Assembly: GCA_023665085.1 (NCBI GenBank)
Contig: JAMPEQ010000001.1
Location: forward strand, 1-64,000
Direction: 5' to 3'
From: Bacteroides sp.
Lineage (GTDB): Bacteria; Bacillota; Clostridia; Oscillospirales; Acutalibacteraceae
Length of the DNA stretch: 64,000 bases
The translations under genes and the position numbers were made by a program. This document shows, one piece after another, positions 9,623 to 17,948 of this stretch (positions are counted from its first letter, which is position 1; every line of letters begins with the position of its first letter). Below the pieces are notes generated by a model. That model had not been told where the DNA came from and ran no database searches. It saw only the letters and a program-made list of their open reading frames with translations.

Positions 9623-10180
9623 TTAATCTTCTATAATAATTGTTTCTATAACCACATCGTAAACAGGCTTGTCTGCCATGCCTGTACGGGTTGATGCAAT
9701 ATCCTCGAGAACATCCGCACCCGCATCAAGCATACCGAATACAGTATGATGAAAATCAAGCCACGGTGTTCCGCCGATCTCTTTATATTTATCAATAACC
9801 TCTTGAGGATAGCCCTGCTCCTTAAGCTGTTCCATCTGAGCCAAAAGATTTTCAGGAACGCTCTTTGCCTGTACTATAAAAAACTGTGAACCATTTGTGT
9901 TAGGGCCGCTGTTTGCCATGGAGAGTGCACCATAATAATTTCTTGCATCAATAGAGAACTCATCCTCAAATGATTTACCCCAAATTGATTCTCCGCCGCA
10001 ACCTGTGCCTGTAGGATCACCACCCTGAATCATAAAATCTTTAATAACTCTGTGAAAAATAAGACCGTCATAATATCCGTTTTTTGCATGAGTAGTAAAA
10101 TTTTCAACTGCCTTCGGTGCGGCCTGTTCGTTTAATGTAAAGGTCATATCACCTTTATTTGTTTTTATAATAGCTTTCAT
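9623..10180 (-). CDS. Cyclophilin-type peptidyl-prolyl isomerase
   Basis: A 185-residue cytoplasmic cyclophilin (PpiB-like) that accelerates cis-trans isomerization of proline peptide bonds. The active-site stretch is [19 protein letters not shown], then [17 protein letters not shown] and a final FGMLDAG. A 25-residue insertion ([21 protein letters not shown]) before [11 protein letters not shown] is typical of clostridial members. It lies 4 bp after the GH2 gene and just upstream of spoIIGA; the link to sporulation is probably only positional. Confidence 0.92.
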   Translation of the reverse strand: MKAIIKTNKGDMTFTLNEQAAPKAVENFTTHAKNGYYDGLIFHRVIKDFMIQGGDPTGTGCGGESIWGKSFEDEFSIDARNYYGALSMANSGPNTNGSQFFIVQAKSVPENLLAQMEQLKEQGYPQEVIDKYKEIGGTPWLDFHHTVFGMLDAGADVLEDIASTRTGMADKPVYDVVIETIIIED

Positions 10181-10183
10181 AAA

Positions 10184-11893
10184 TTATAATTTAACCCTTT
10201 CATTTATTTTCTTTAATTCATCAATATCTATTTTACAATACTCTCTGTCGTATGTAAGAATGCCATTAAGTTCATCCTCGACATCTGTAAGCTGAGTATA
10301 AACTGCTGCACACAAGCCTTTTTTTATTTGAGGAATAATAACATTATTATACAATCTTTTATAGGCATCAGTTAATGACTGTTTGTTTTTAAAAATCTTA
10401 TAGCCAAACATTTTATTATTAAATGTATGACCATTTACTTTAAGAGAATAACCGCCGAATTCAGAAAGAACATATGGTCTGTTTCCTGTTTTAACTCTTA
10501 TCGGTGTAAAATAAATATGCTTTGATATAACATCACTGTGACCTAAATCATGCCATCCTGATGTGGTATCAACAACTCTTGTTTTATCAAGTGCTTTAAC
10601 CTTGTTATAAGCAACAGCACTGTCAAACTGTCCCCAGCCTTCATTAAAGGGAACCCACATGGCAATACAAGTACAGTTATACAGATGATTTATTGTTTCT
10701 TCAAGTTCCTGATAATATAAATCTCTGCCTGCCTTATCGGTTCTGTGGAACAATTTATAATTTCTGTCATCAAGTGTTATATTTATGAATGGAATAACAC
10801 TTATTTCCAGACCATACTCACCACCGCCGTTCACCATATCCTGCCAAACAAGAATTCCGTTTACATCACAGTAGTGATACCACAAAAGAGGCTCAATTTT
10901 AATGTGCTTTCTAAGCATATTGAAGCCTGCTTTTTTTGCAAAGAGAACATCATTTTCCATTGCCTCATTAGAAGGAGGTGTAAGATAACCATCTGAATAA
11001 TAACCCTGATCCAGCAATCCATTATGAAAGTAAGGTTTATTATTAAGATACAGTCTTTTTATACCGTCTTTATCAATTCCGGTAGAAAATTTACGCATGC
11101 CGAAATATGATTTAATTGTTTCACCGCAGGCTTTGAATACTACATTATATAAAAACGGGCTTTCAGGACTCCATGATTTAAAATCAGGGATTTTTACAAC
11201 TTTGTCTGTTGTATCTGCAATAAGCTCATCGCCATCATAAATCATAACCTCAACATTATCTGTGCCAAAGTATTCAAACTTAACACATTCGTTATCATAA
11301 TCAGGTGTTATACGCACACTTTCAAGAAATTCAATCGGCGTTGACTCAAGCCATACAGACTGCCATATTCCGCTTTGAGGTGAATACCAAATTCCGCCTC
11401 TTTTAAATTTCTGTTTTCCTCTTGAATATGAGTTAGTATCAGAATAATCTCTAACAGAAACAATAAGCTGCTGATTGCCGTCATCATTCAAATAATCTGT
11501 AAGTTCAAACTTAAAAGGAGTATATCCGCCCTTATGCTCACCGACAACCTTGCCGTTAAGATATACTTTAGCAACCTGATCAACTGCACCAAAATTAATA
11601 AAAACTCTTCCTTTATTAAATCCCTCAGGCAATGTGAAATCCTTTTTGTAAAATAAATATTCACCGGGTTTGAGAATTCTGCTGACACCGGAAAGCTCTG
11701 TCTCAGGTGAGAATGGAACCGTTATATCTGCAAGAAACCGATTCGGCACAGATTCAGTATTTTTAATTACATATTGCCATGTACCATTAAGATTTAAATA
11801 ACTGTCACGTACAAACTGCGGTCTTGGATATTCCGGCAAAGGATGTTCTCTGTCAAAACTTCTGCTCCATTTGGTTAATAGCATAATATTCAC
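10184..11893 (-). CDS. Glycoside hydrolase family 2 enzyme
   Basis: A 569-residue cytoplasmic GH2 protein: N-terminal jelly-roll sugar-binding domain (about 20-200), immunoglobulin-like domain (about 200-280) and TIM barrel. The acid/base glutamate lies in FNEGWGQFD and the likely nucleophile in LSEFGGYS. It lacks the large C-terminal domains of LacZ, like the short GH2 group often annotated as beta-galactosidase or beta-glucuronidase; substrate not predictable. No signal peptide. Start is ambiguous: GTG at 11893 close to AAAGG, or ATG at 11884. It lies outside the sigK element and is not an orthologue of the GH2 enzyme inside it. Confidence 0.85.
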   Translation of the reverse strand: MNIMLLTKWSRSFDREHPLPEYPRPQFVRDSYLNLNGTWQYVIKNTESVPNRFLADITVPFSPETELSGVSRILKPGEYLFYKKDFTLPEGFNKGRVFINFGAVDQVAKVYLNGKVVGEHKGGYTPFKFELTDYLNDDGNQQLIVSVRDYSDTNSYSRGKQKFKRGGIWYSPQSGIWQSVWLESTPIEFLESVRITPDYDNECVKFEYFGTDNVEVMIYDGDELIADTTDKVVKIPDFKSWSPESPFLYNVVFKACGETIKSYFGMRKFSTGIDKDGIKRLYLNNKPYFHNGLLDQGYYSDGYLTPPSNEAMENDVLFAKKAGFNMLRKHIKIEPLLWYHYCDVNGILVWQDMVNGGGEYGLEISVIPFINITLDDRNYKLFHRTDKAGRDLYYQELEETINHLYNCTCIAMWVPFNEGWGQFDSAVAYNKVKALDKTRVVDTTSGWHDLGHSDVISKHIYFTPIRVKTGNRPYVLSEFGGYSLKVNGHTFNNKMFGYKIFKNKQSLTDAYKRLYNNVIIPQIKKGLCAAVYTQLTDVEDELNGILTYDREYCKIDIDELKKINERVKL

Positions 11894-11910
11894 ATAGCCT
11901 TTCTGCTACA

Positions 11911-11959
11911 AAAATTCAATCACAGTATCCCTGTTGTAGCTGTACAGGGTGTGATACTG
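11911..11959 (-). terminator. Bulged hairpin between ABC transporter and GH2 gene
   Basis: On the minus strand CAGTAT and CCCTGT (separated by a 4-base bulge) pair with ACAGGG-ATACTG, giving a 12-bp stem that is followed by TTTT at 11911-11914. It probably terminates the transporter unit; an operator for the GH2 gene is the alternative. Confidence 0.5.
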
Positions 11960-11981
11960 ATTTTATCATAAACCGGTGAAT

Positions 11982-13679
11982 TTATTCAGGTTTTCCTTCA
12001 ACAATTTTTCCGTCGATTATTTGAATATGCTTATTACAGATTTCAAGTGCTGCCTTCTTGTGCGAAACAATAATGCAGCTCACGTTATTGAGTGATTTCA
12101 AATTAATTAAAAATTCTTTTTCAGTCTCTTCATCTAATGCAGAGGTGGCCTCATCAAGCAAAAGAACAGGTGCTTTTGAAAGAATTGAACGTGCAATAGC
12201 AATTCGCTGAATCTGACCTTCAGATAGGCCGAGACCTTTTTCTCCGATAACAGTATCAATACCATTCGGAAGCTCATCAATAAACTTCTTTGCACAGCTG
12301 ATTCTTACAGCCTCTTCGATTTCATCTTCAGTAACATCCGAATTGATAAAGCTTAAATTATCCCTTATGGTTCCTGAAATAAGCATATTGCCCTGCGGAA
12401 CATAAGAAAACAGCTTTCTTGTATACTTGTCTATATACACTCTGCCCTGCTGAGTGTCAAGATATATTTCGCCGTTCTGTACTTTAAAAACGCCGAGAAG
12501 AAGCTTAAGCAATGTGCTTTTTCCTATTCCTGATATACCCATTATAGCAACAAAATCGCCTTTGTTCATTGTGAGTGAAGTATTATCAAGAATAACATCC
12601 CTGTCATATTTAAAGCTTATGTTGTCGAATTCTATTGCTTTCAGCTCTTCATAAAGCTTATCAGCATCAAGTTCTTTTTCGTTAATACCTATTTCATCAG
12701 GAAGATTATCTATTTCCATCAGGCGTTCTGCAGAGGCGATTAATGAAAAATACTTTGGCATAATTCCTGAAAGAGAAGCAAACGGTGTCTGCACCTGATT
12801 AACCAGCTGTATCATTGCAGTAACTGTACCATAAGTTAAATCTCTGAAAAGAATTCCCCATGCACCAAAAGCTACTGCAAAAACAGAACCTATACTGAAT
12901 ACTGCACTAAGTCCGGTGTTTGCAAAAATACTGAAATTTCTTCTTTTTATCTTTGCCTTAAAGTTGTCCTCCTGCAGTTCATTTGAGTGTGCTTCAATTT
13001 TATCCTCTACTGAAAAAGCCTTTATCACCAGCAGATTTATAAGTGCTTCCTGTATAAATGAGCGTGTAGCCCCCTCTGTCTCCTGCACTTTTTTGTGAAG
13101 TCTTTTTAAGCTCTTTCTAAACAACTGGGTTATAAGAAAGACAACGCAGCCACTGATCAAAAACACAACAGCAAACAGCTTGTCAATAACTATAAGATAA
13201 ATTAAAGAGCTGAAAAGTCTCGACATAAAGTAAACCGCCTGTGGAATAATATTTGTAAAACCATCAGACACTATCTGGACATCATTGAAAATTCTGTTTT
13301 GAAGATCACCTGTGTGATATGAAGAAATTTTTGAATAATCTTTTTTTACAATAACATCAAAAAGATAGCTTTTCAGTATAATTTCCAGCCTGCCCTTGCA
13401 ACGCTCTGCATAGCAGTTCTTTAAAATCGTTATAGCCATTTGCAGTATAACAATTCCCAAAAAGGCAATTGTATATTTTATTACTACATCAAAATCCTTA
13501 TTTACCGTAGCACCATCAATAATATGCTTTGAAAATTTTGCAAAGAAAACAGACATTACACCGGCTATAATATTAAGAACTACAAGAAGAATAATTCCCA
13601 TAATCTGTTTTTTGCAAATAACGGAAAGCCATTTGATAACAGGCAAATCAGATTTATTTATTCTGTTTTTATTTTTCAA
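11982..13679 (-). CDS. ABC exporter, fused permease and ATPase
   Basis: A 565-residue half-transporter with about six transmembrane helices (residues 25-300) and an ATPase domain: Walker A GISGIGKST, signature LSEGQIQR, Walker B VLLLDEATSALDEE, H-loop VSHKK. There is no N-terminal C39 peptidase domain. It starts with TTG at 13679 with AAGGA upstream and follows the S24/S26-like gene by 2 bp. Exporters paired with small signal-peptidase-like proteins occur in peptide-export cassettes, but no precursor peptide is seen here, so the substrate is unknown. Confidence 0.87.
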   Translation of the reverse strand: MKNKNRINKSDLPVIKWLSVICKKQIMGIILLVVLNIIAGVMSVFFAKFSKHIIDGATVNKDFDVVIKYTIAFLGIVILQMAITILKNCYAERCKGRLEIILKSYLFDVIVKKDYSKISSYHTGDLQNRIFNDVQIVSDGFTNIIPQAVYFMSRLFSSLIYLIVIDKLFAVVFLISGCVVFLITQLFRKSLKRLHKKVQETEGATRSFIQEALINLLVIKAFSVEDKIEAHSNELQEDNFKAKIKRRNFSIFANTGLSAVFSIGSVFAVAFGAWGILFRDLTYGTVTAMIQLVNQVQTPFASLSGIMPKYFSLIASAERLMEIDNLPDEIGINEKELDADKLYEELKAIEFDNISFKYDRDVILDNTSLTMNKGDFVAIMGISGIGKSTLLKLLLGVFKVQNGEIYLDTQQGRVYIDKYTRKLFSYVPQGNMLISGTIRDNLSFINSDVTEDEIEEAVRISCAKKFIDELPNGIDTVIGEKGLGLSEGQIQRIAIARSILSKAPVLLLDEATSALDEETEKEFLINLKSLNNVSCIIVSHKKAALEICNKHIQIIDGKIVEGKPE

Positions 13680-13681
13680 AT

Positions 13682-14137
13682 CTATACATCCTTCTTAAAT
13701 ATACGTCTGCGTATTTTATTAATTTTACCTGCTGTTAATTTTATAAACGGTCTAACAGGCAGCAGAGCAACCCATACTCTTGAATAAAGTTTATAAAGCT
13801 TTGAATTATTACAATCAACATAATGCTTTCCGTTTTTATAAAATCCAGCCAAAACACCGCATATCATATCATCTGTAACATATTCCCTTTCAAGAAGATT
13901 ATCACCGACAATAACGTAATGATCGTCGTGCACTTCAATCACTCTATGCATAACATACTTGCCTGACTTTGTTAAATATACAGGAACATCATATTTTTTT
14001 AGTCTGCCTTTGTTCTTCACAACAATTATATTATCCTTATGCTGATGGATAAGAGGCTTCATTGATGTGCCTTTAGTAAGTCCTGTATAAATACCTGTAG
14101 TATTAATTATTTCTTTTATCGAATTAAAATCGTTCAT
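13682..14137 (-). CDS. S24/S26 signal-peptidase-like protein
   Basis: A 151-residue protein with the nucleophile box GTSMKPLI (residues 23-30) and the conserved KYVMHRVIEVHDDHYVIVGDN block of the S24/S26 peptidase fold. The catalytic Lys of signal peptidase I is not obvious; the equivalent box carries MHR, as in the clostridial S24/S26 subgroup associated with ABC exporters. A hydrophobic stretch (VWVALLPVRPFI) and a very basic tail end the protein. GAGGAAG precedes the ATG. It probably acts with the downstream exporter; peptide maturation is an inference. Confidence 0.7.
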   Translation of the reverse strand: MNDFNSIKEIINTTGIYTGLTKGTSMKPLIHQHKDNIIVVKNKGRLKKYDVPVYLTKSGKYVMHRVIEVHDDHYVIVGDNLLEREYVTDDMICGVLAGFYKNGKHYVDCNNSKLYKLYSRVWVALLPVRPFIKLTAGKINKIRRRIFKKDV

Positions 14138-14150
14138 AGAACTTCCTCAT

Positions 14151-14192
14151 ATATAAAATATAAATCTATTATAACAGATTTATATTTTATAT
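14151..14192. promoter_or_regulatory. Perfect 17-bp palindrome over the S24/ABC promoter
   Basis: Two perfect 17-base arms separated by 8 bases cover the -10 box and most of the spacer of the minus-strand promoter at 14168-14196. The arms are A/T-rich (ATATAAAAT...AAATCT). An operator for an unidentified repressor is the simplest reading, since transcription would start inside it. Confidence 0.5.
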
Positions 14193-14196
14193 GCAA
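14168..14196 (-). promoter_or_regulatory. SigA-type promoter of the S24/ABC unit
   Basis: Minus-strand TTGCAT (14196-14191), a 17-base spacer and a perfect TATAAT (14173-14168), about 30 bases upstream of the ATG. Confidence 0.65.
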
Positions 14197-14240
14197 CAAG
14201 GCAAAAATAGTTTTATATTAAAATCGTATTTTGTACAGAT

Positions 14241-14269
14241 TTGACAAAACCATTAATATATGGTAAAAT
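14241..14269 (+). promoter_or_regulatory. Strong SigA-type promoter of the FAD dehydrogenase
   Basis: A perfect -35 TTGACA (14241-14246), a 17-base spacer and TAAAAT (14264-14269). Predicted start is near 14276, so a 5' leader of about 70 bases precedes the ATG. Confidence 0.75.
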
Positions 14270-14286
14270 GATTTGCAATAGATAGG

Positions 14287-14321
14287 AAAAAGTCTGAACT
14301 GTTGCAGTTCAGGCTTTTTTT
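14287..14321 (+). terminator. Terminator hairpin inside the leader of the FAD gene
   Basis: AGTCTGAACTG pairs with CAGTTCAGGCT across a TTG loop and is followed by seven T. It lies between the promoter and the ribosome site, so it would stop most transcripts before the gene unless transcription reads through. No tRNA-type T-box or riboswitch fold was recognised upstream; only about 15 transcribed bases precede it. Confidence 0.65.
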
Positions 14322-14344
14322 GCTGAAGAAGGAGATTTTCTTTT

Positions 14345-15742
14345 ATGAACTACGATTTAATTATTGTCGGCTCAGGTCCTGCAGGTATATTTACTGCGTT
14401 AGAGCTCATCAAGCTTAATTCAAGCAAAAAAATACTGCTTATTGAAAAAGGACGACCTGTAGAAAAAAGACACTGTCCAAAAAGCGAACTCGGTCATTGT
14501 GTAAACTGCAAACCGAGCTGTGCCATAACAACGGGATTTTCAGGAGCAGGTGCTTTCTCTGACGGCAAGCTCAGCCTTAGCTATGAGGTAGGTGGTGATT
14601 TACCTGCTCTTATAGGTGAAGATTTCGCTCAAGAGCTTATTGACTATACAGATAAAATCTATCTTGAATTCGGAGCTGACACAAAAATCGAAGGTATTGG
14701 TACAGGAGATGCAATTAAAGAAATAAGAAAAAATGCAATAAAAGCTGGACTTAAACTGGTTGACTGTCCTATTCGCCATTTAGGCACTGAAAAGGCACAG
14801 GAGCTTTATTATAAAATACAAACATATCTTATAGAAAACGGTGTAGATATAATGTTTTCAACAGAGTGCAGAAATATCATCATTGAAGATAAAATCTGCA
14901 AAGGTGTAATAGTTGACGACAAAGGTAATGATAAAACTATAGCAGCAGAAGAAGTTGTAATTGCGACAGGCAGACGAGGTGCTGACTGGCTTGAAAAGCT
15001 TTGTGCTGAACATCAGATTGCTCACAAGCCCGGAACTGTTGACATAGGTGTTCGTGTTGAATGCAGAAACGAAGTTATGGAAAAAGTTAATGAAGCATTG
15101 TACGAATCAAAGCTTATAGGATATCCAAGACCTTGGAAAAATAAGGTGCGCACATTCTGTCAAAATCCGGGAGGGTTTGTTGCACAGGAAAACTATGATA
15201 ACGACTTAGCAGTTGTAAACGGTCACAGCTTTAAGGATAAAAAAAGTGAGAATACAAATCTTGCAATCTTAGTAAGCCATAATTTTACAGAGCCATTTAA
15301 TCAGCCTATAGAATATGCGCAAAAGGTTGGAGAACTGACCAATATGCTTGGTGCCGGTCATATTATGGTACAGCGATTCGGTGACATACTTGATGGCAAA
15401 AGAACATGGTCACATGAATTATCTAAAAGCAATGTTAAACCAACACTTAAAGATGCTGTAGCTGGAGATATAACAGCAGCTATGCCTTACAGGGCAATGA
15501 CAAATATAATAGAATTCATCAAAATGCTTGATATAGTTGTTCCGGGTTTTGCCTCAACAGAAACCCTGTTATATAGTCCTGAACTTAAATTTTATTCGAA
15601 CAAAGTAAAAATGGATGAAAATCTTGACACAAATATTAAAGGACTGCACTGCTTAGGTGACTCTTCAGGATGGACAAGAGGACTTATGATGGCAAGTGTC
15701 ATGGGTGTACTTATGGGAAGAAAGCTTAGCCAACAAAAGTAG
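14345..15742 (+). CDS. FAD-dependent dehydrogenase (COG2509 type)
   Basis: A 465-residue soluble flavoprotein. The N-terminal dinucleotide-binding motif is IVGSGPAGIFTALE; a cysteine-rich insert GHCVNCKPSCAITTGFSGAGAFSDGKLSL and the C-terminal GDSSGWTRGLMMASVMG are signatures of this uncharacterized family. AAGGAG lies 11 bases upstream of the ATG. Function is unknown; a reductase or dehydrogenase role is inferred from the fold. It is a single-gene unit with a strong promoter, a leader terminator and a 3' terminator. Confidence 0.85.
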   Translation: MNYDLIIVGSGPAGIFTALELIKLNSSKKILLIEKGRPVEKRHCPKSELGHCVNCKPSCAITTGFSGAGAFSDGKLSLSYEVGGDLPALIGEDFAQELIDYTDKIYLEFGADTKIEGIGTGDAIKEIRKNAIKAGLKLVDCPIRHLGTEKAQELYYKIQTYLIENGVDIMFSTECRNIIIEDKICKGVIVDDKGNDKTIAAEEVVIATGRRGADWLEKLCAEHQIAHKPGTVDIGVRVECRNEVMEKVNEALYESKLIGYPRPWKNKVRTFCQNPGGFVAQENYDNDLAVVNGHSFKDKKSENTNLAILVSHNFTEPFNQPIEYAQKVGELTNMLGAGHIMVQRFGDILDGKRTWSHELSKSNVKPTLKDAVAGDITAAMPYRAMTNIIEFIKMLDIVVPGFASTETLLYSPELKFYSNKVKMDENLDTNIKGLHCLGDSSGWTRGLMMASVMGVLMGRKLSQQK

Positions 15743-15771
15743 AACAATAATTATTCATCCAAAAATGATAC

Positions 15772-15815
15772 AACACACACTTCAATCATTTAATTGTGGT
15801 TGAAGTGTGTGTTTT
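15772..15815 (+). terminator. Terminator after the FAD dehydrogenase
   Basis: A 14-bp stem (AACACACACTTCAA / TTGAAGTGTGTGTT) with a 14-base loop and a TTTT tail, starting 30 bases after the stop codon. Confidence 0.8.
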
Positions 15816-15914
15816 CTATTTGCCAAAGATATTAGCTTGTCACAAGGTAATATTATAAATATTTAAAGTCCTAAAATTCATTGATTAAGCATATTAATGT
15901 ATCGGTGATGAAAT

Positions 15915-16262
15915 ATGTTTAGTGCAATAATATCAGCTTTAAGTGCACACCTAATTTACTTTATTTTACACATTCAAAACACTTCAAGCTTTCCAAAACC
16001 ACTGTCGCCTAAAGAAGAGGAAGAACATCTAAAAAAAATGGAGCAGGGAGATAAAAATGCAAGAGCAATACTTATTGAACGTAATCTTAGACTTGTAAGT
16101 CATATTGTGAAAAAATACTATTCAAAAACCAATGATAACGATGATTTGATAAGCATAGGAACTATCGGACTGATTAAAGCTATCGACAGCTTTAAGTCCG
16201 ACAAAGGCATACGTCTCGCAACATACGCTTCACGATGTATAGAAAATGCTATACTAACATAA
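15915..16262 (+). CDS. sigK: SigK, 5' part of the split gene
   Basis: Encodes 111 residues of SigK, the late mother-cell sigma factor, followed by four element-derived codons (AILT) and a stop. The hydrophobic pro-sequence (MFSAIISALSAHLIYFILHI) precedes FPKPLSPKEE, then region 2 ([40 protein letters not shown]). GGTGATG precedes the ATG. The reading breaks in region 2.4 at the ATAGAAAATG repeat; the missing remainder is at 50228-50587. Alone it lacks region 4 and cannot be an active sigma factor. A CATATTAAT upstream loosely resembles a SigE -10 element, but no convincing -35 was seen. Confidence 0.93.
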   Translation: MFSAIISALSAHLIYFILHIQNTSSFPKPLSPKEEEEHLKKMEQGDKNARAILIERNLRLVSHIVKKYYSKTNDNDDLISIGTIGLIKAIDSFKSDKGIRLATYASRCIENAILT

Positions 16263-16846
16263 CAGCAACAATTTGCACTTTAATGCCGCAAACAGCGAGC
16301 ATTTTGCCTGAAATTGATAAATGGAGTGTGTATCAGTCATTACCTAACGCATATATCCTTCATAGAATTAAGAACGGCAAAGTTGAATACTCTCCCCTAT
16401 TTTGTGTTAAACTCAGGGTTAATAATTATAAGCATTATTCTTTCAATGCATTTAATGAGATTGATGATACAACTTTCGGCGGTGCAGTCAAAAAACAAAG
16501 AATTGAAAATCATATGACAATAAAGCAAGTCGCTGATATTGTTGGTATCAGTGTTGATACTCTAATGCGAATTGAAAAGAATAAATATGATTTACATAAT
16601 GCGGACAAGCTCAAAAAGTTATGTGACTTTTTAGCTTTAGACTCACAAAAAATCTGCTCACCCTATCAACTGTTCTTACTGAACAATCAAGGTGAGCAGA
16701 TTATAAAATTTAGAAAAGATAATAATTTAACTCAAAAGCAATTAGCTAATATGCTTGGTGTACATAGACAAGCTATCAGCAGATACGAAAACAACATCAA
16801 CCAAATGCCGTATGAATTATGGGTCAAATATAACAATTCAATTTGA
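16235..16846 (+). CDS. Protein with two helix-turn-helix (XRE) domains; start uncertain
   Basis: Up to 203 residues. Two XRE-type domains are visible: FGGAVKKQRIENHMTIKQVADIVGIS (about 90-140) and QIIKFRKDNNLTQKQLANMLGV (about 160-195). The first 85 residues are not recognised. The only ATG at the frame start lies within sigK codons and no Shine-Dalgarno site precedes it or the internal ATG at 16283. In the excised circle this frame joins the recombinase frame without a stop, giving a fusion of the full recombinase with 199 residues from here. It may be expressed mainly that way, or be a regulator or excision partner; all of this is inference. Confidence 0.6.
   Translation: MYRKCYTNITATICTLMPQTASILPEIDKWSVYQSLPNAYILHRIKNGKVEYSPLFCVKLRVNNYKHYSFNAFNEIDDTTFGGAVKKQRIENHMTIKQVADIVGISVDTLMRIEKNKYDLHNADKLKKLCDFLALDSQKICSPYQLFLLNNQGEQIIKFRKDNNLTQKQLANMLGVHRQAISRYENNINQMPYELWVKYNNSI
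16239..16248 (+). repeat. Left crossover site of the sigK element
   Basis: ATAGAAAATG, identical to 50228-50237 and in the same orientation. The bases outside differ on both sides (T/C here, G/A on the right), so the shared core is exactly 10 bp. Recombination between the two joins sigK codon by codon. Confidence 0.88.
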
Positions 16847-16867
16847 AAATCTCTTTATACAATAAAC

Positions 16868-17944
16868 TTATATCCAATATGAATATGATGTTTCGCCGTT
16901 ATTAATAAACACTTCAAGTGCTTTTTCATCACGGAGTATATGGACACTGTTTACAATTCCATTGTAGTACAAGTCATTAGTTTTTCCTGAATCGTGCATT
17001 ATAATTTTATCCTTATAAATTTCAATCAATTCGTCCTCACTGCTAAGCAGATGTTGAGCCTCTGCAACAGGAAACAAACGAATTGTTCCATTATCAATTT
17101 TTACCTCTCTAGGAATCGTCAATGCACCTGCAAATGGAAGTCCCGGCTCAGGTTTCTTTCCCCAATTATAGAACCATCCGATTAAAATTCTGCGTTCCTT
17201 ATTATCCTGAAAGGTCTGCGGTGCATAAAACTGCGGTCCGTTTTCAGGTGACCGAAAGGATTTTGGATAAAATTTATCGCCATCAAAATCGCCTATAACA
17301 AACTGCGTTTTGTTCATATCGGAGATCATCTTGCTGAACATCAATACATAACTATCTCCCATTTTAAAGAAATCAGGACATTCAAAAACCGCTCCGAAAT
17401 CCGCATTTTCATATAGAACTCCTATATAATTCCATTTCAGCAAATCATCAGATTTGTAAAGCAAAACTTTTCCGACTCCGTCTTTTCCCGAACCGACAAC
17501 CATATAATATTTTCCGTCGATAAAGGTTACTTTAGGATCTCTGAAATCTTTGCTGCCATCAGCGGGAGGAGTTATAATTATAGGATTACCCTCATATTTT
17601 ATAAAATTTATTCCGTCATTGCTCATTGCAACTGACTGTGTCTGACCGTATTTATCCGACACGGATGTATAGAACAGATACATAATTCCGTCTTTTTCAA
17701 CAGCACTGCCCGAAAAGCAACCACCGTCATTCTCATAACACATATCAGGCTTAAGTGCAATCGGCAATTCGTGCCAATGAATTAAATCATCACTGACGGC
17801 GTGTCCCCAATGCATTGGACCCCATTTAGGTTCTTTTGGATTATACTGAAAAAATGCGTGATATTTTCCTTTAAAATAAATCAATCCGTTTGGATCATTT
17901 ATCCAGCCGTGTTCAGGCTCAAAATGATATTTAAATCGTTTCAT
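16868..17944 (-). CDS. Glycoside hydrolase family 32 (fructosidase type), short
   Basis: A 358-residue cytoplasmic GH32 enzyme, the family of invertases, fructanases and beta-fructosidases. All three catalytic motifs are intact: nucleophile Asp17 in WINDPNG, the RDP triad at 135-137 and acid/base Glu188 in ECPDF. The five-bladed propeller is complete, but the C-terminal beta-sandwich is much shorter than in typical 450-500-residue relatives and ends abruptly in EVFINNGETSYSYWI. No signal peptide. It is the last gene of the long minus-strand operon, 5 bp after rhaD, with a poor ribosome site; no terminator is seen in the 21-bp gap to the HTH gene. Confidence 0.85.
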   Translation of the reverse strand: MKRFKYHFEPEHGWINDPNGLIYFKGKYHAFFQYNPKEPKWGPMHWGHAVSDDLIHWHELPIALKPDMCYENDGGCFSGSAVEKDGIMYLFYTSVSDKYGQTQSVAMSNDGINFIKYEGNPIIITPPADGSKDFRDPKVTFIDGKYYMVVGSGKDGVGKVLLYKSDDLLKWNYIGVLYENADFGAVFECPDFFKMGDSYVLMFSKMISDMNKTQFVIGDFDGDKFYPKSFRSPENGPQFYAPQTFQDNKERRILIGWFYNWGKKPEPGLPFAGALTIPREVKIDNGTIRLFPVAEAQHLLSSEDELIEIYKDKIIMHDSGKTNDLYYNGIVNSVHILRDEKALEVFINNGETSYSYWI

Positions 17945-17948
17945 ATTT

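Noticed and set aside
10184-11893. GH2 gene at 10-12 kb as part of the sigK element cargo
   Set aside because: It lies outside the crossover sites, on the core side of the FAD dehydrogenase, and lacks the AraC operator.
14287-14321. T-box or riboswitch in front of the FAD dehydrogenase
   Set aside because: Only about 15 transcribed bases precede the terminator hairpin, too few for a known sensor fold.
15915-16262. sigK 5' part read as a pseudogene or frameshift
   Set aside because: The missing half exists downstream in the same orientation with an exact direct repeat and a recombinase, so it is an interrupted but restorable gene.
16868-17944. GH32 gene as pseudogene
   Set aside because: All three catalytic motifs are intact and there is no internal stop or frameshift; only the C-terminal sandwich is short.
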